Shown here piece after piece: positions 15,115 through 23,501 of a stretch of 29,065 nucleotides of DNA; the first letter of the stretch is position 1, and the number at the start of each line of letters is the position of its first letter. The DNA is from DASRBA01 sp036559665 (GTDB lineage Bacteria > Myxococcota > Myxococcia > Myxococcales > Myxococcaceae), in NCBI GenBank assembly GCA_036559665.1, contig DATBSS010000662.1, forward strand, positions 1 through 29,065, written 5' to 3'. The notes under the pieces are model-generated. The model worked only from the letters and a program-made list of their open reading frames with translations, had not been told where the DNA came from and ran no database searches. A program made the translations under genes and the position numbers.

Positions 15115-15879
15115 ATGCGCATCGAGGTCGCCGGGCTTTCCCACGTCGGGATGAAGCGGAATCACAACGAGGACTCCTACCTCCTCCTCCCGGACGAGAT
15201 GCTGTTCTGCGTCGCGGACGGGATGGGCGGGCACTCCTCCGGTGAGATCGCGTCCAAGATCGCCGTGGACGAGCTGGCGGAGTTCTTCCGCCTCACGTCG
15301 CGCGACCTGGAAGCCACCTGGCCGTTCAAGATGGACAAGACGCGGAACTACGACGAGAACCGGCTGGCCACCGCCATCAAGCTCGCCAACGTCCGCATCT
15401 TCGAGCGCTCCAACACCGAGCAGAAGTACAAGGGGATGGGCACCACCATCGTCTCGGTGCACTTCGCGCAGAACACCGCGTACGTGGCGCACGTGGGGGA
15501 CAGCCGGGTCTACTTCTTCCGCGCCGGCCAGCTCCGCCAGGTCACCGAGGACCACTCGCTCCTCAACGACTACCTCAAGGCGAAGAAGCTCTCGCCCGAG
15601 GAGATCGACGCCTTCCCCCACAAGAACGTCATCGTCCGCGCGCTGGGGATGAAGGACTCGGTGCAGGTGGACGTGAGCCGCCTGGAGCCGCAGGAAAACG
15701 ATGTCTTCCTGCTCTGCTCGGACGGGCTGTCGGGCATGGTGCCGGACGGGCAGATCCAGGAGGTCCTGCAATCTCAAGTTGACCTGGAGCGCGCCTGCTC
15801 CCAGCTCATCGACCTGGCCAACGCCGCCGGCGGCAACGACAACGTGACCTGCATCCTCACCCGCTACCACGCGGCGTGA
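15115..15879 (+). CDS. PP2C-family Ser/Thr protein phosphatase
   Basis: A single-domain phosphatase of 254 residues of the bacterial Stp type. Metal and phosphate motifs are all present: R15 and NED at 18-20, DGMGGH at 35-40, GMGTT at 107-111, HVGDSR at 126-131, CSDG at 201-204 and GGNDN at 239-243. It should remove phosphate from Ser/Thr-phosphorylated proteins and so oppose Hanks-type kinases, which myxobacteria have in large numbers; no kinase gene is in the window. No membrane segment is seen. It has its own likely promoter. The stop sits only 3 bases from the stop of the convergent nucleotidyltransferase gene, within a small palindrome GTGAGCCTCAC. Confidence 0.95.
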   Translation: MRIEVAGLSHVGMKRNHNEDSYLLLPDEMLFCVADGMGGHSSGEIASKIAVDELAEFFRLTSRDLEATWPFKMDKTRNYDENRLATAIKLANVRIFERSNTEQKYKGMGTTIVSVHFAQNTAYVAHVGDSRVYFFRAGQLRQVTEDHSLLNDYLKAKKLSPEEIDAFPHKNVIVRALGMKDSVQVDVSRLEPQENDVFLLCSDGLSGMVPDGQIQEVLQSQVDLERACSQLIDLANAAGGNDNVTCILTRYHAA

Positions 15880-15882
15880 GCC

Positions 15883-16905
15883 TCACAACGGCGCGGGGAT
15901 CCGCTCCGCGCCCCAGGCGATCGCCTCCACCAACTCCTCCCCTCCGGCGATCCGCGTGCCCTCCAGCACCGCCACCCGGTTGAGCCGCGCGCCAGTGGCG
16001 ACCTCCGCCCGCGGGCCGACGTAGACCGCCGAGCCGACGCTCGCGCCGCGCGCCACCGCGCAGGCCTCGTCGAAGAGCGCGGGTCCCGCCACGCCTCCCT
16101 CGACGCGAGCGCCCGCCCGTACCCACGCGTTGCCCTCGCGGGCGGCGCCGTCGAACGGCGAGGCGCCCGGGAACCGCTCCACCGGGACCTGGCCGAAGAG
16201 GAGGTCGCGCTGCGCGGCGAGGTAGCGGGACGGGGTGCCCAGGTCCGACCAGTACGCGCGCGCGACGGTGCCGCCGACGCGCAGGCCCCGCTCCATCATC
16301 CGCGGGTACACCTGCCGGTTGATGTCCTCCGGACCGGAGGGGGACATGGCGTCCAGCACCGCGGGCGACATCACGTGCACGCCCGTGAAGTGCCAGGGGG
16401 ACAGCGATGGACCACCCGGGCCGTGGCCGGCGATCCTCCGCACCTCGAAGTCCGGCGAGCACTCCACCGCCGCGAACTTCTCCCCTTCGGGCATGGGGAG
16501 CAGCACCATCGTGGCGGCGGCGCCCGAGGCGCGGTGCGCGGTGACGGCCGCCGGCAGGTCCACCGCGAAGAGGATGTCCCCGTTCACCACCACGAAGGGG
16601 TCGGACTCCCGGAGGAAGCGGCGGAGGCCGCGGATGCCGCCACCGGTCCCCTGGATCTCCCCCACCTCGCGGTTGACCTCCAGGCGCATCCCGGCGCGCG
16701 CGCACTCCGCGGCCGCCACCGCCTCCATCACCTCGGGGAGGTGGAAGGTGTTGATCCCCACCTCGGTCACGCCGGCGGCCTTCAGCGTCGCCAGGTGGTA
16801 GCGAAGCAGCGGCGCGCCCAGCAGCGGGATGGCCGGCTTGGGCCAGCGGTTGGTGAGCGGGCGCAGCCGAGTGCCCAGCCCCGCGCACAGCACCATCGCG
16901 CGCAT
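15883..16905 (-). CDS. murU: Sugar-phosphate nucleotidyltransferase, MurU-like
   Basis: The protein has 340 residues. The nucleotidyltransferase signature AGLGTRLRPLT is at residues 8-18, with WPKPAIPL and its Lys23, the sugar-site QGTGGGI near 85-91 and the metal Asp in NGD at 108-110. The last 90 residues look like a short left-handed beta-helix (VRAGARVEGGVAG, ASVGSAVYVGPRAEV). It lies 16 bases after an AmgK-like kinase on the same strand. In the known AmgK-MurU pathway, the kinase makes MurNAc-1-phosphate and MurU converts it to UDP-MurNAc, which bypasses de novo synthesis. The pairing supports this role. MurU itself is shorter, so the beta-helix tail is an addition, and another hexose-1-phosphate is possible. 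Confidence 0.75.
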   Translation of the reverse strand: MRAMVLCAGLGTRLRPLTNRWPKPAIPLLGAPLLRYHLATLKAAGVTEVGINTFHLPEVMEAVAAAECARAGMRLEVNREVGEIQGTGGGIRGLRRFLRESDPFVVVNGDILFAVDLPAAVTAHRASGAAATMVLLPMPEGEKFAAVECSPDFEVRRIAGHGPGGPSLSPWHFTGVHVMSPAVLDAMSPSGPEDINRQVYPRMMERGLRVGGTVARAYWSDLGTPSRYLAAQRDLLFGQVPVERFPGASPFDGAAREGNAWVRAGARVEGGVAGPALFDEACAVARGASVGSAVYVGPRAEVATGARLNRVAVLEGTRIAGGEELVEAIAWGAERIPAPL

Positions 16906-16921
16906 CGCGTCTCCAGGCCCC

Positions 16922-17959
16922 CTACCCGACCTCGGGCACGTAGCGGGCGATGAGCTCCCGCATCGAGGACAGCTCGCCGCGGCGGTCCAGCGCGGACTTC
17001 ACGTAGCGCAGGGAGGCGGGGATGGAGACGAGGAAGCCGGGGTTCCCCTTCACGCGGTTGATGAACTCGAAGCGGCCGGCGTCCTTCAGCTTGCGCTGGA
17101 CGGTGAGCAGGTCGAAGAAGCCCTTGAACGGGCGCGGGTCGACGGCCTCGCCCGTCTCGCGCTGAAAGGCGGCCAGGTAGCGGTCGAGCATCCGGTCCAC
17201 GAATTCCCACTCCAGCTCGACGTAGCTGTCGCGCAGGAGCGCCACCAGGTCGTACTGGCGCGGGCCCAGCAGCGCGTCCTGGAAGTCGATCACCACCAGG
17301 TCGCCGTCCTTCACCATGATGTTGCGGCTCTGGTAGTCGCGGTGGGTGAAGCCGCGCGGCTCCTCCGCCAGGCGGCGGGCGATCTGCCGGAAGTGCTTGT
17401 CCAGCTCGGCGCGCTCGGCGGCGGTGGGCTTCTTCCCGCTCCACGCCTCCAGGCCCCACTCCCGGAAGTGGTGCAGCTCCCAGTCGTAGAGGTCCTCGTC
17501 GAAGGCGCGGGTGAAGGCGAGGCAGGACGGGTCGCGGTCGCGTTCGGCGCCGGCCCGCAGGCGCGCCAGCAGCTCCACGGCGCGGCCGTACAGCTCGTCG
17601 CGGTGCTTGCCGCCGTCCAGCGCCGCCTCGAAGGTGACGTCGCCCAGGTCCTCCAGCACCATCATCCCGGCCGGCTCGTCGTAGCGGAGGATGGAGGGGA
17701 CGCGGACCTTGAGGCGGTCCAGGTAACGGTGGACGTTGACGAAGGGCAGCTCGGTCGGGGCCTCACCTTTGGTGGCCTCCTCGCTCCTCTTCGAGGCGTC
17801 GGGGGGCATCACCATCACCACCCAGGAACGGGGCGGTTCGCCGACGCGGTAGTAGGAGCGGTTGGAGGCGTCCCCTTTGAGCTTCTTGATCGGGGCGTCC
17901 CCAGCGCGCACCCCGGTGGCCTGCTCAACCTGGGCGCGAAGGGCGGCGTCGAGGTCCAT
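16922..17959 (-). CDS. amgK: Aminoglycoside-phosphotransferase-fold sugar kinase, AmgK-like
   Basis: The protein has 345 residues from the ATG at 17959. The kinase-like fold is clear: KLKGDASNRSYYRV in the nucleotide lobe, LEDLGDVTF, then the catalytic HRDYQSRN at 206-213 and the metal-binding IDFQDAL at 224-230. DASNR and the DLYDWELHHF segment are typical of AmgK, the anomeric kinase of N-acetylmuramate and N-acetylglucosamine. The neighbouring MurU-like gene agrees. A GTG ten codons upstream (17989) is an alternative start. The gene follows the unknown protein at 18006-18857 by 46 bases, on the same strand. Role: recycling of cell-wall sugars in the cytoplasm. Confidence 0.78.
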   Translation of the reverse strand: MDLDAALRAQVEQATGVRAGDAPIKKLKGDASNRSYYRVGEPPRSWVVMVMPPDASKRSEEATKGEAPTELPFVNVHRYLDRLKVRVPSILRYDEPAGMMVLEDLGDVTFEAALDGGKHRDELYGRAVELLARLRAGAERDRDPSCLAFTRAFDEDLYDWELHHFREWGLEAWSGKKPTAAERAELDKHFRQIARRLAEEPRGFTHRDYQSRNIMVKDGDLVVIDFQDALLGPRQYDLVALLRDSYVELEWEFVDRMLDRYLAAFQRETGEAVDPRPFKGFFDLLTVQRKLKDAGRFEFINRVKGNPGFLVSIPASLRYVKSALDRRGELSSMRELIARYVPEVG

Positions 17960-18005
17960 CTGTACTCTGACGTTAGAAGGGGGCGGCACTCAGCTCAAGT
18001 TCGCT

Positions 18006-18857
18006 TCAAGGCTTCATCGCCGGGGCGGTCCGCTTGAGCGGCAACAGGTCGAACGGGAGGGCGACGAGGGCCTTGTAGCCGCGGACCTCGGCGGGGACGC
18101 GGCGCATGCTCTCCTCGCCGAAGCCCTGGGTGGTGGCGATGATGATCACCTTCTCGCCGGCCTCGTTGGTGCCGGGGCCGATGTGGTGGATGCCGCGCAC
18201 ACCGAAGAGGCGCTGGATGCACTCCTCCACCGCCTCCATCAGCGCCGGGTCCTCCTCTTCCTCTTCGCCGCCCTCGCCGGCGTTGCCTTCGTCGTCGTCC
18301 TCCTTGAAGAGGACGCCCGGCTCCTTGGCGTTCTCCAGCAGCTCGTAGAGGGTGCCCTTGGGCGCGGCGGCGCCGGGCATCGGCGGGGGCTGCATGGCCA
18401 GCTTCTGGGACGGGCGGGCCATGCCGGAGCTGCCCAGGGCGCGCTTCTCGGCGGTCGCCTTGGCGTCGGCCTCGCGGCCCTTCTGGGTCTCGCGGGCCTC
18501 CCGGGTCTCGTGGGCGGAGGGGCGCTCCGCTTCCGCCCAGGCGCTCTTGCCCTGGCCCTCGGCCTGGGGCGGCGGCTGGGGCTGTTCGTGGACCGCGGGG
18601 ATGATGAGGGTGCGGCCGCGCTTGGGTGCTTCCTGGGGCTTCTCGACCTGTCCGGCCTTCTGGAGGCCGTCGCCGTCGAAGTAGCCCTTCTGGGACCAGT
18701 CGAGGTCCTTGAGCTTCTTCTTCTGGACCTTGGGGTCGGGGGGTGGCTGGGCGGCGGGCTTCACCGCGGGGAGGGACGGCTGGGTGACGCGCGCTTGGGT
18801 GCCTCCGGTGGGCACCGGGGGCTGACCGCCCAGCTTTGGTGGCAAGGTCTTGGCCAC
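18006..18857 (-). CDS. Unknown protein: disordered N-terminus and small C-terminal alpha/beta domain
   Basis: The protein has 283 residues from the GTG at 18857. I do not recognise the family. Residues of about 1-200 are Pro/Gln/Lys/Glu-rich, predicted disordered, and end in an acidic run (EGGEEEEEDP). The last 75 residues fold-wise read as helix-strand-strand-helix-strand: EECIQRLFGVRGIHHIGPG, then KVIIIATT, then VRGYKALVALPFDLLPL. This resembles the small domain found in some bacterial proteins around a V-x-G-[IV]-x-x-[IV]-G-x-G strand, but I cannot name it. No signal peptide. It heads the run with amgK and murU and shares a divergent promoter with the zinc finger gene. Confidence 0.75.
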   Translation of the reverse strand: MAKTLPPKLGGQPPVPTGGTQARVTQPSLPAVKPAAQPPPDPKVQKKKLKDLDWSQKGYFDGDGLQKAGQVEKPQEAPKRGRTLIIPAVHEQPQPPPQAEGQGKSAWAEAERPSAHETREARETQKGREADAKATAEKRALGSSGMARPSQKLAMQPPPMPGAAAPKGTLYELLENAKEPGVLFKEDDDEGNAGEGGEEEEEDPALMEAVEECIQRLFGVRGIHHIGPGTNEAGEKVIIIATTQGFGEESMRRVPAEVRGYKALVALPFDLLPLKRTAPAMKP

Positions 18858-18863
18858 GGCCGC

Positions 18864-18870
18864 TATCTTA
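18864..18870. promoter_or_regulatory. Symmetric divergent promoter -10 element
   Basis: One 7-base box reads TATCTT on plus (18864-18869) and TAAGAT on minus (18870-18865), each a four-of-six -10 match. The predicted start sites lie about 18-19 bases apart. On minus the start falls on or next to the GTG at 18857; on plus it falls 4-5 bases before the ATG at 18881. No convincing -35 is visible on either side. Confidence 0.45.
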
Positions 18871-18880
18871 CGGGGCCTCC

Positions 18881-19105
18881 ATGTACCTCGACTACGGCCG
18901 CTGCCCTTGTTCGGGCGTCTACGAGCGGAGGTTCGTGGAGGTCCGCATGAACGTGGGGAACAAGGTCGTCGTCCTGACCGGCGTCCCCCAGGGCGCCTGC
19001 CGGACGTGCGGGTCGCGCGTGTACAAGACCGACATCCTGGAGCGGATCGAATCGCTCATGAAGGGCGAGCGCTTCCTCGTCGGAGTCGGGGGCGAGCGGG
19101 CGTGA
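18881..19105 (+). CDS. YgiT-type zinc finger protein
   Basis: The protein has 74 residues. The family is recognised from the two Cys pairs, C8/C10 and C40/C43, around a short beta sheet containing LTGVPQGACRTCGSRVYKTDILERIE. The first pair is CPC rather than the usual CPxCG. In MqsA this domain is the toxin-binding zinc module of an antitoxin, but no toxin gene or DNA-binding HTH is present here, so this is an orphan zinc finger. A frame from 18836 extends upstream without support. The gene's stop overlaps the GTG of the dimethylargininase-like gene by 4 bases, so the two are coupled. Confidence 0.82.
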   Translation: MYLDYGRCPCSGVYERRFVEVRMNVGNKVVVLTGVPQGACRTCGSRVYKTDILERIESLMKGERFLVGVGGERA

Positions 19106-19908
19106 GCGCCCGCGTGCGCACCATCATCCGCCCACCTGGCGACGCCTTCCGGGGGGCCCTCGCCGGTTACCACGGCCCGAGCATGCTGGACCCGGAGCGC
19201 GCGCGGAGGCAGCACGCGGCGTTCGTGACCGCGCTCGAGGCCGCCGGTGCGCAGATCGAGCGCCTTCCGCCCGAGCCCGACCTGCCCGACGCGACCTTCG
19301 TCTCCGACACCCTCCTCGCCTTTCCGCTGGAAGGCCCGACCCGGCTCCTGGTCATCACCCGGCCCGGCGCGCCGTCCCGGCGGGCCGAGGTCGCGGCCGT
19401 CGCCGCCCGGGCGCGCGCGCTGGCACCCGGTGCGCGCGTGGTCGAGCTCCGCGAACCCGGCACGCTGGACGGCGGCGACGTCATCTGCTTCGCGGACCGG
19501 GTCGCCATCGGCCTCTCGACGCGGACCAACCGCGAGGGCGCCAATCAGCTCGCCGAAGCGATCCGGCCGCTCGGGTACCGCGCGTTCCTCTGCCCGGTCC
19601 AGAGCAGGCTCCACCTGGCGACGGCGGTGACCCCGCTCGGGGGCAACCGGATGATCGGCACACCCGCCGGCTTCGAATCGCTCGACGCCGCCGGCGCGTC
19701 GGATGGCGTCGAGCGCCTGGTGCTCCTGCCGGACGAGCAGCCGGCCGCCAACGTCCTCGCGCTGGGGAGCCACTGCCTGATGGTCTCCGGCCACCCGCGC
19801 GCCGCCGATCTCCTTCGCCGGGCGGGGCACACCGTCACCGAGCTGGAGCTCGACGAGTTCGTCCGCGCCGACGGTGGCCCGACGTGCCTGGTGGCGCTGG
19901 TCCCTTGA
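19102..19908 (+). CDS. Dimethylargininase-like amidinotransferase-family enzyme
   Basis: The protein has 268 residues from the GTG overlapping the previous stop. It belongs to the guanidino-group-modifying superfamily. Visible catalytic elements are DATFVSDT at 63-70, GTLDGGDV at 120-127, RLHLATAV with His171, and the nucleophile Cys262 in GGPTCLVAL near the end. Length and motifs fit dimethylargininase (DDAH), which hydrolyses methylated arginine to citrulline and methylamine; arginine deiminases are longer. Substrate remains unproven, and some relatives act on other guanidino compounds. Cytoplasmic. It is co-transcribed with the zinc finger gene. Confidence 0.85.
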   Translation: MSARVRTIIRPPGDAFRGALAGYHGPSMLDPERARRQHAAFVTALEAAGAQIERLPPEPDLPDATFVSDTLLAFPLEGPTRLLVITRPGAPSRRAEVAAVAARARALAPGARVVELREPGTLDGGDVICFADRVAIGLSTRTNREGANQLAEAIRPLGYRAFLCPVQSRLHLATAVTPLGGNRMIGTPAGFESLDAAGASDGVERLVLLPDEQPAANVLALGSHCLMVSGHPRAADLLRRAGHTVTELELDEFVRADGGPTCLVALVP

Positions 19909-19920
19909 CCCGCCGCGCCA

Positions 19921-19950
19921 TTGATCACCCCTCACAGGTCCGGCTACAAG
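19921..19950 (+). promoter_or_regulatory. Possible promoter of cbs, near-leaderless
   Basis: TTGATC (19921-19926), an 18-base spacer and TACAAG (19945-19950), each four of six matches, are followed 9 bases later by the ATG at 19960. The predicted leader is only 2-3 bases, and no Shine-Dalgarno precedes the start. The geometry resembles the receiver-PATAN promoter. Confidence 0.42.
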
Positions 19951-19959
19951 CGCGCGCCC

Positions 19960-21321
19960 ATGACGATCCACAAGGACATCCTCTCCGCGATCGGGGACAC
20001 GCCCCTGGTGAAGCTGAACAAGCTGGTGGGCCCGAACGACGCCACGGTGCTGGTGAAGTGCGAGTTCATGAACCCCGGCGCGTCGGTGAAGGACCGGATG
20101 GCGCTCCACATCATCGAGAAGGCCGAGAAGGCGGGCCTGCTCAAGCCGGGCGGCACCATCGTGGAGAACACCTCCGGGAACACCGGGATGGGCGTGGCGC
20201 TCTGCGCGGCGGTGAAGGGCTACCGCTGCATCTTCACCATGCCGGACAAGATGTCCCTGGAGAAGATCAACCGCCTCAAGGCGCTGGGCGCGCAGGTGGT
20301 GGTCACCCCGACCAACGTCCCCGCCGACGACCCGCGCAGCTACTACGAGACCGCCAAGCGCATCGCCCGCGAGACGCCGGGCAGCTTCTACCTGAACCAG
20401 TACCACAACGCCGACAACATCGAGGCCCACTACCTCAGCACCGGCCCGGAGATCTGGGAGCAGACCGGCGGCAACTTCGACTACTTCGTCGCCGGCCTGG
20501 GCACCGGCGGCACCATGAGCGGAGCGGGCAAGTACCTCAAGGAGAAGAAGCCCTCGATCAAGAACGTGGGCGCCGACCCGGAGGGCTCCATCTACCTGGG
20601 CTACTTCAAGACCGGGAAGCTGGGCCAGCCGCACGTCTACAAGGTGGAGGGCATCGGCGAGGACATGCTGTGCAAGGCGATGGACTTCTCCGTCCTCGAC
20701 GACGTCCGCCAGGTGGACGACAAGCAGTGCTTCGTGGCCGCCCGCCGCCTCGCCCGCGAGGAGGGCATCTTCGCCGGCGGCTCCTCCGGCGCCGCGGTGC
20801 ACGTGGCGCTGGAGCTGGCGAAGGAGGTCGGCCGGGGGAAGACCATCGTCACCCTGCTCCCGGACGCCGGCTCCAGCTACGTCTCCAAGTTCTATTCGGA
20901 CGAGTGGATGCGCGACAACGGCTTCCTCGACGAGAAGGGCCTCACCGTCGCGGACATCATCAAGAACCGCAAGGGCGAGGTGCTGAGCGCGCGCCGGGGC
21001 GACCGGATCGACAAGGTGGTGGAGGTGATGCGCAAGCACGGCATCTCCCAGATGCCGGTCACCGAGGCGGACAGCGCCGCCTACGGGATGATCCACGAGT
21101 ACGACCTGCTCAACGCGCTCATCGCCGGGTCGCACAAGCTGGGCGACACCATCGACGCCATCGTCACCCCGCTCCAGGGCGTGGTCACCCCGGAAGCCTC
21201 CGTCCAGAAGCTGCGCGAGGTCTTCGCCCAGGACAACGTCGCCGTGGTGCGCGAGGGGACGAAGGTGGTGGCCATCGTCACCAAGATCGACCTCATCGAG
21301 CACCTCGCCGCGCGCGTGTAG
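19960..21321 (+). CDS. cbs: Cystathionine beta-synthase with C-terminal CBS pair
   Basis: The protein has 453 residues. The PLP-dependent fold II core includes the Schiff-base Lys44 in PGASVKDR, the phosphate loop SGNTGMG at 72-78, GLGTGGTMSG and GGSSGAA. Residues from about 330 form two CBS domains (VLSARRGDRIDKVVEVMRKHGISQMPV and a second copy), the usual regulatory Bateman module. It condenses serine with homocysteine to form cystathionine. An upstream ATT/TTG frame start exists at 19921 but falls in the promoter. A cystathionine gamma-synthase/lyase gene is convergent with a 9-base gap, so both steps of transsulfuration toward cysteine are here. Confidence 0.94.
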   Translation: MTIHKDILSAIGDTPLVKLNKLVGPNDATVLVKCEFMNPGASVKDRMALHIIEKAEKAGLLKPGGTIVENTSGNTGMGVALCAAVKGYRCIFTMPDKMSLEKINRLKALGAQVVVTPTNVPADDPRSYYETAKRIARETPGSFYLNQYHNADNIEAHYLSTGPEIWEQTGGNFDYFVAGLGTGGTMSGAGKYLKEKKPSIKNVGADPEGSIYLGYFKTGKLGQPHVYKVEGIGEDMLCKAMDFSVLDDVRQVDDKQCFVAARRLAREEGIFAGGSSGAAVHVALELAKEVGRGKTIVTLLPDAGSSYVSKFYSDEWMRDNGFLDEKGLTVADIIKNRKGEVLSARRGDRIDKVVEVMRKHGISQMPVTEADSAAYGMIHEYDLLNALIAGSHKLGDTIDAIVTPLQGVVTPEASVQKLREVFAQDNVAVVREGTKVVAIVTKIDLIEHLAARV

Positions 21322-21330
21322 CGGTCGCTG

Positions 21331-22467
21331 CTACCCCAGCGCCTGCTTGAGGTCGTCGATCAGGTCCTGCGCGTCCTCCACGCCCACCGAGAGCCGGATC
21401 AGCCCGTCCGAGATGCCGAGCTGCTCGCGGGTCTCCTTGGGAACGGAGGCGTGGGTCATGATCGCGGGGTGCTCGATGAGCGACTCCACGCCGCCGAGCG
21501 ACTCCGCGCACGCGAACACCTTCACCGCCCGGAGGAAGCTGCGCGCCGCCTCCAGGCCGCCCTTGATGTCGAAGGTCATCATCCCGCCGAAGCCCTTCAT
21601 CTGGCGGCGGGCGAGGTCGTGCTGGGGATGGGAGCGGAGGCCGGGGTAGGTCACCTTCGCCACCTTCGGGTGGCCACCCAGGAACTCCGCCAGCTTCATC
21701 GCGTTCTCCTGGTGGCGCGGCATCCTCAGATGCAGCGTCTTCACCCCCCGGAGCACCAGGAAGCTGTCCATGGGCGACGGCACGCCGCCCACCGCGTTCT
21801 GCAGGAAGTACATCCGGTCCGCCAGGTCCTTCCGGCTGGTCCCGGCGAAGCCGCCCACGCAGTCCGAGTGGCCGTTCAGGTACTTGGTGGTGGAGTGCAC
21901 CACCACGTCGAACCCCAGGTCGAGCGGGCGCTGGAAGAACGGCGTCATGAAGGTGTTGTCGCAGACGGAGATCAGCCCGCGCTTCTTCGCCACCTCGGCC
22001 ACCCGCTGGAGATCGATCAGCTTCAGCATCGGGTTGGTGGGGCTCTCCACCCAGACCAGCTTCGTCTTCGGGGTGATCGCCGGCTCCAGGTTCTCCGCCT
22101 TCGACAGGTCCACGAACGAGTAGGAGATGCCCTGCCGCTTGAAGACCTTGTCGAAGATGCGGAACGTCCCGCCGTACACGTCGTCCGAGCACACCACGTG
22201 GTCGCCCGCGTCCAGCAGGTGCATCACCATGTCGGTGGCGGCCAGCCCGGACGCGAACGCCAGGCCGTGCTTCGCGCCCTCCAGCGCCGCCAGGCACCCC
22301 TCCAGCGCGAACCGGGTCGGGTTGTGGGTGCGGCTGTACTCGAAGCCCTTGTGCTCGCCGGGGCCGGCCTGCACGTAGGTGGAGGTGAAGTAGACCGGCG
22401 TCATCACCGCGCCGGTGGTGGGGTCCGGCTGCTGGCCGGCATGGATGGCGAGCGTGTCGAAGCGCAT
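21331..22467 (-). CDS. Cystathionine gamma-synthase/lyase (PLP, Cys/Met metabolism)
   Basis: The protein has 378 residues from the ATG at 22467, which opens the family start MRFDTLAIHAGQQPDPTTGA. A longer frame to 22545 adds residues without support. PLP Lys195 lies in HSTTKYLNGHSD, Asp170 in CDNTF, and YSRTHNPTR at 44-52 binds the phosphate. The neighbouring cbs gene suggests gamma-lyase use (cystathionine to cysteine), but synthase and lyase cannot be separated by eye. Divergent from the RlmK-like gene, 92 bases between starts. Confidence 0.9.
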   Translation of the reverse strand: MRFDTLAIHAGQQPDPTTGAVMTPVYFTSTYVQAGPGEHKGFEYSRTHNPTRFALEGCLAALEGAKHGLAFASGLAATDMVMHLLDAGDHVVCSDDVYGGTFRIFDKVFKRQGISYSFVDLSKAENLEPAITPKTKLVWVESPTNPMLKLIDLQRVAEVAKKRGLISVCDNTFMTPFFQRPLDLGFDVVVHSTTKYLNGHSDCVGGFAGTSRKDLADRMYFLQNAVGGVPSPMDSFLVLRGVKTLHLRMPRHQENAMKLAEFLGGHPKVAKVTYPGLRSHPQHDLARRQMKGFGGMMTFDIKGGLEAARSFLRAVKVFACAESLGGVESLIEHPAIMTHASVPKETREQLGISDGLIRLSVGVEDAQDLIDDLKQALG

Positions 22468-22559
22468 GCGCCACACAGACCACTTCCGCCCGCGGATGGA
22501 AAGTACCAGTCCTCGGATCAGCCCTCGTCCAGCAGAGCCAGCCAAGGTATGGACGGGGC

Positions 22560-23477
22560 GTGTCGTTCGCCAACCGACTGCGGAAGAACTTCAAGCACCT
22601 CAAGCGCTGGGCGGAGCGCGAGGGGACGGACGCCTTCCGCGTCTACGACCGCGACATGCCGGAGCACCCGGTGGTGGTGGAGTGGTACGCGGGCCGCGTC
22701 CTCGTCCAGCTCTTCCCGCGCCGCGAGGGCGACGCCGAGACGATGCGGGCGGAGGCGGGCTCGGCCGTCCAGGAGGTGCTGGGGGTCGCGGACATCCACT
22801 GGAAGACGCACCGGCCGCACCGCTGGGGCGAGTCCCAGTACGAGCGCGAGGGCCGGGGCGGCGAGCGCTTCGCCGTCCAGGAGGGTGGCCTTCGCTTCCG
22901 GGTCAACCTGGACGACTACCTGGACACCGGGCTGTTCCTCGACCACCGGGGGACGCGGGCGCGGGTGCGGTCGGAAGCTCGCGGGAGGCGGTTGCTCAAC
23001 CTGTTCTGCTACACGGGCGCGTTCACGGTGCACGCCGTGGCGGGCGGCGCGGCGGCCACCACCTCCGTGGACCTCTCCCCCACCTACCTCGACTGGGCGC
23101 AGGACAACCTCGAACTCAACGGGCTCGCGGGGCGGGAGCACCGGCTGGTCCGCGCGGACGCGGCGGAATGGCTGGAGGCCGAGGCGACCCTGGCGAAGTC
23201 CCCCCGGTTCGACCTGATCGTCCTGGACCCTCCGTCCTTCTCCGCCTCCAAGCGCGCGCGCCGCTTCGACATCCAGCGCGACCACCCGCGGCTGCTGGGC
23301 CGGGCGCTGGACCTCCTCGCCCCGGGCGGCGCGCTCTACTTCTCCACCAACTTCCGCGGCTTCCGCCCGGACGAGCGCGCCTTCCACGGCGCCCGCTCCG
23401 AGGAGCTGACGCCCCGGTCGCTGCCTCCCGACTTCCACCAGCGGGACATCCATCGCTGCTGGCGGGTGACTCGATAG
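22560..23477 (+). CDS. RlmK-like class I rRNA methyltransferase
   Basis: The protein has 305 residues from a GTG. It matches the C-terminal half (RlmK) of the E. coli RlmL/RlmKL fusion, which makes m7G2069 in 23S rRNA. It starts SFANRLRKNFKHLKRW, then shows VNLDDYLDTGLFLDHRGTR, the SAM motif NLFCYTGAFTVHAV at 147-160 and DPPSFS near residue 222. The N-terminal half of the fusion (m2G2445, THUMP) is absent, so here RlmK stands alone. GGACGGGG precedes the GTG. The metallo-hydrolase gene follows after 24 bases. Whether the target base is the same is inference. Confidence 0.85.
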   Translation: MSFANRLRKNFKHLKRWAEREGTDAFRVYDRDMPEHPVVVEWYAGRVLVQLFPRREGDAETMRAEAGSAVQEVLGVADIHWKTHRPHRWGESQYEREGRGGERFAVQEGGLRFRVNLDDYLDTGLFLDHRGTRARVRSEARGRRLLNLFCYTGAFTVHAVAGGAAATTSVDLSPTYLDWAQDNLELNGLAGREHRLVRADAAEWLEAEATLAKSPRFDLIVLDPPSFSASKRARRFDIQRDHPRLLGRALDLLAPGGALYFSTNFRGFRPDERAFHGARSEELTPRSLPPDFHQRDIHRCWRVTR

Positions 23478-23501
23478 CTCACGTATCGTGCGCCGCTCCC
23501 C

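Noticed and set aside
18881..19105. YgiT gene as antitoxin of a toxin-antitoxin pair
   Set aside because: No small toxin gene (MqsR, RelE or HigB type) lies on either side and the protein lacks the HTH domain of MqsA.
18919..21303. Minus-strand frame of 794 residues
   Set aside because: Antisense to the dimethylargininase-like gene and cbs; rich in His/Asp/Val/Leu as a shadow.
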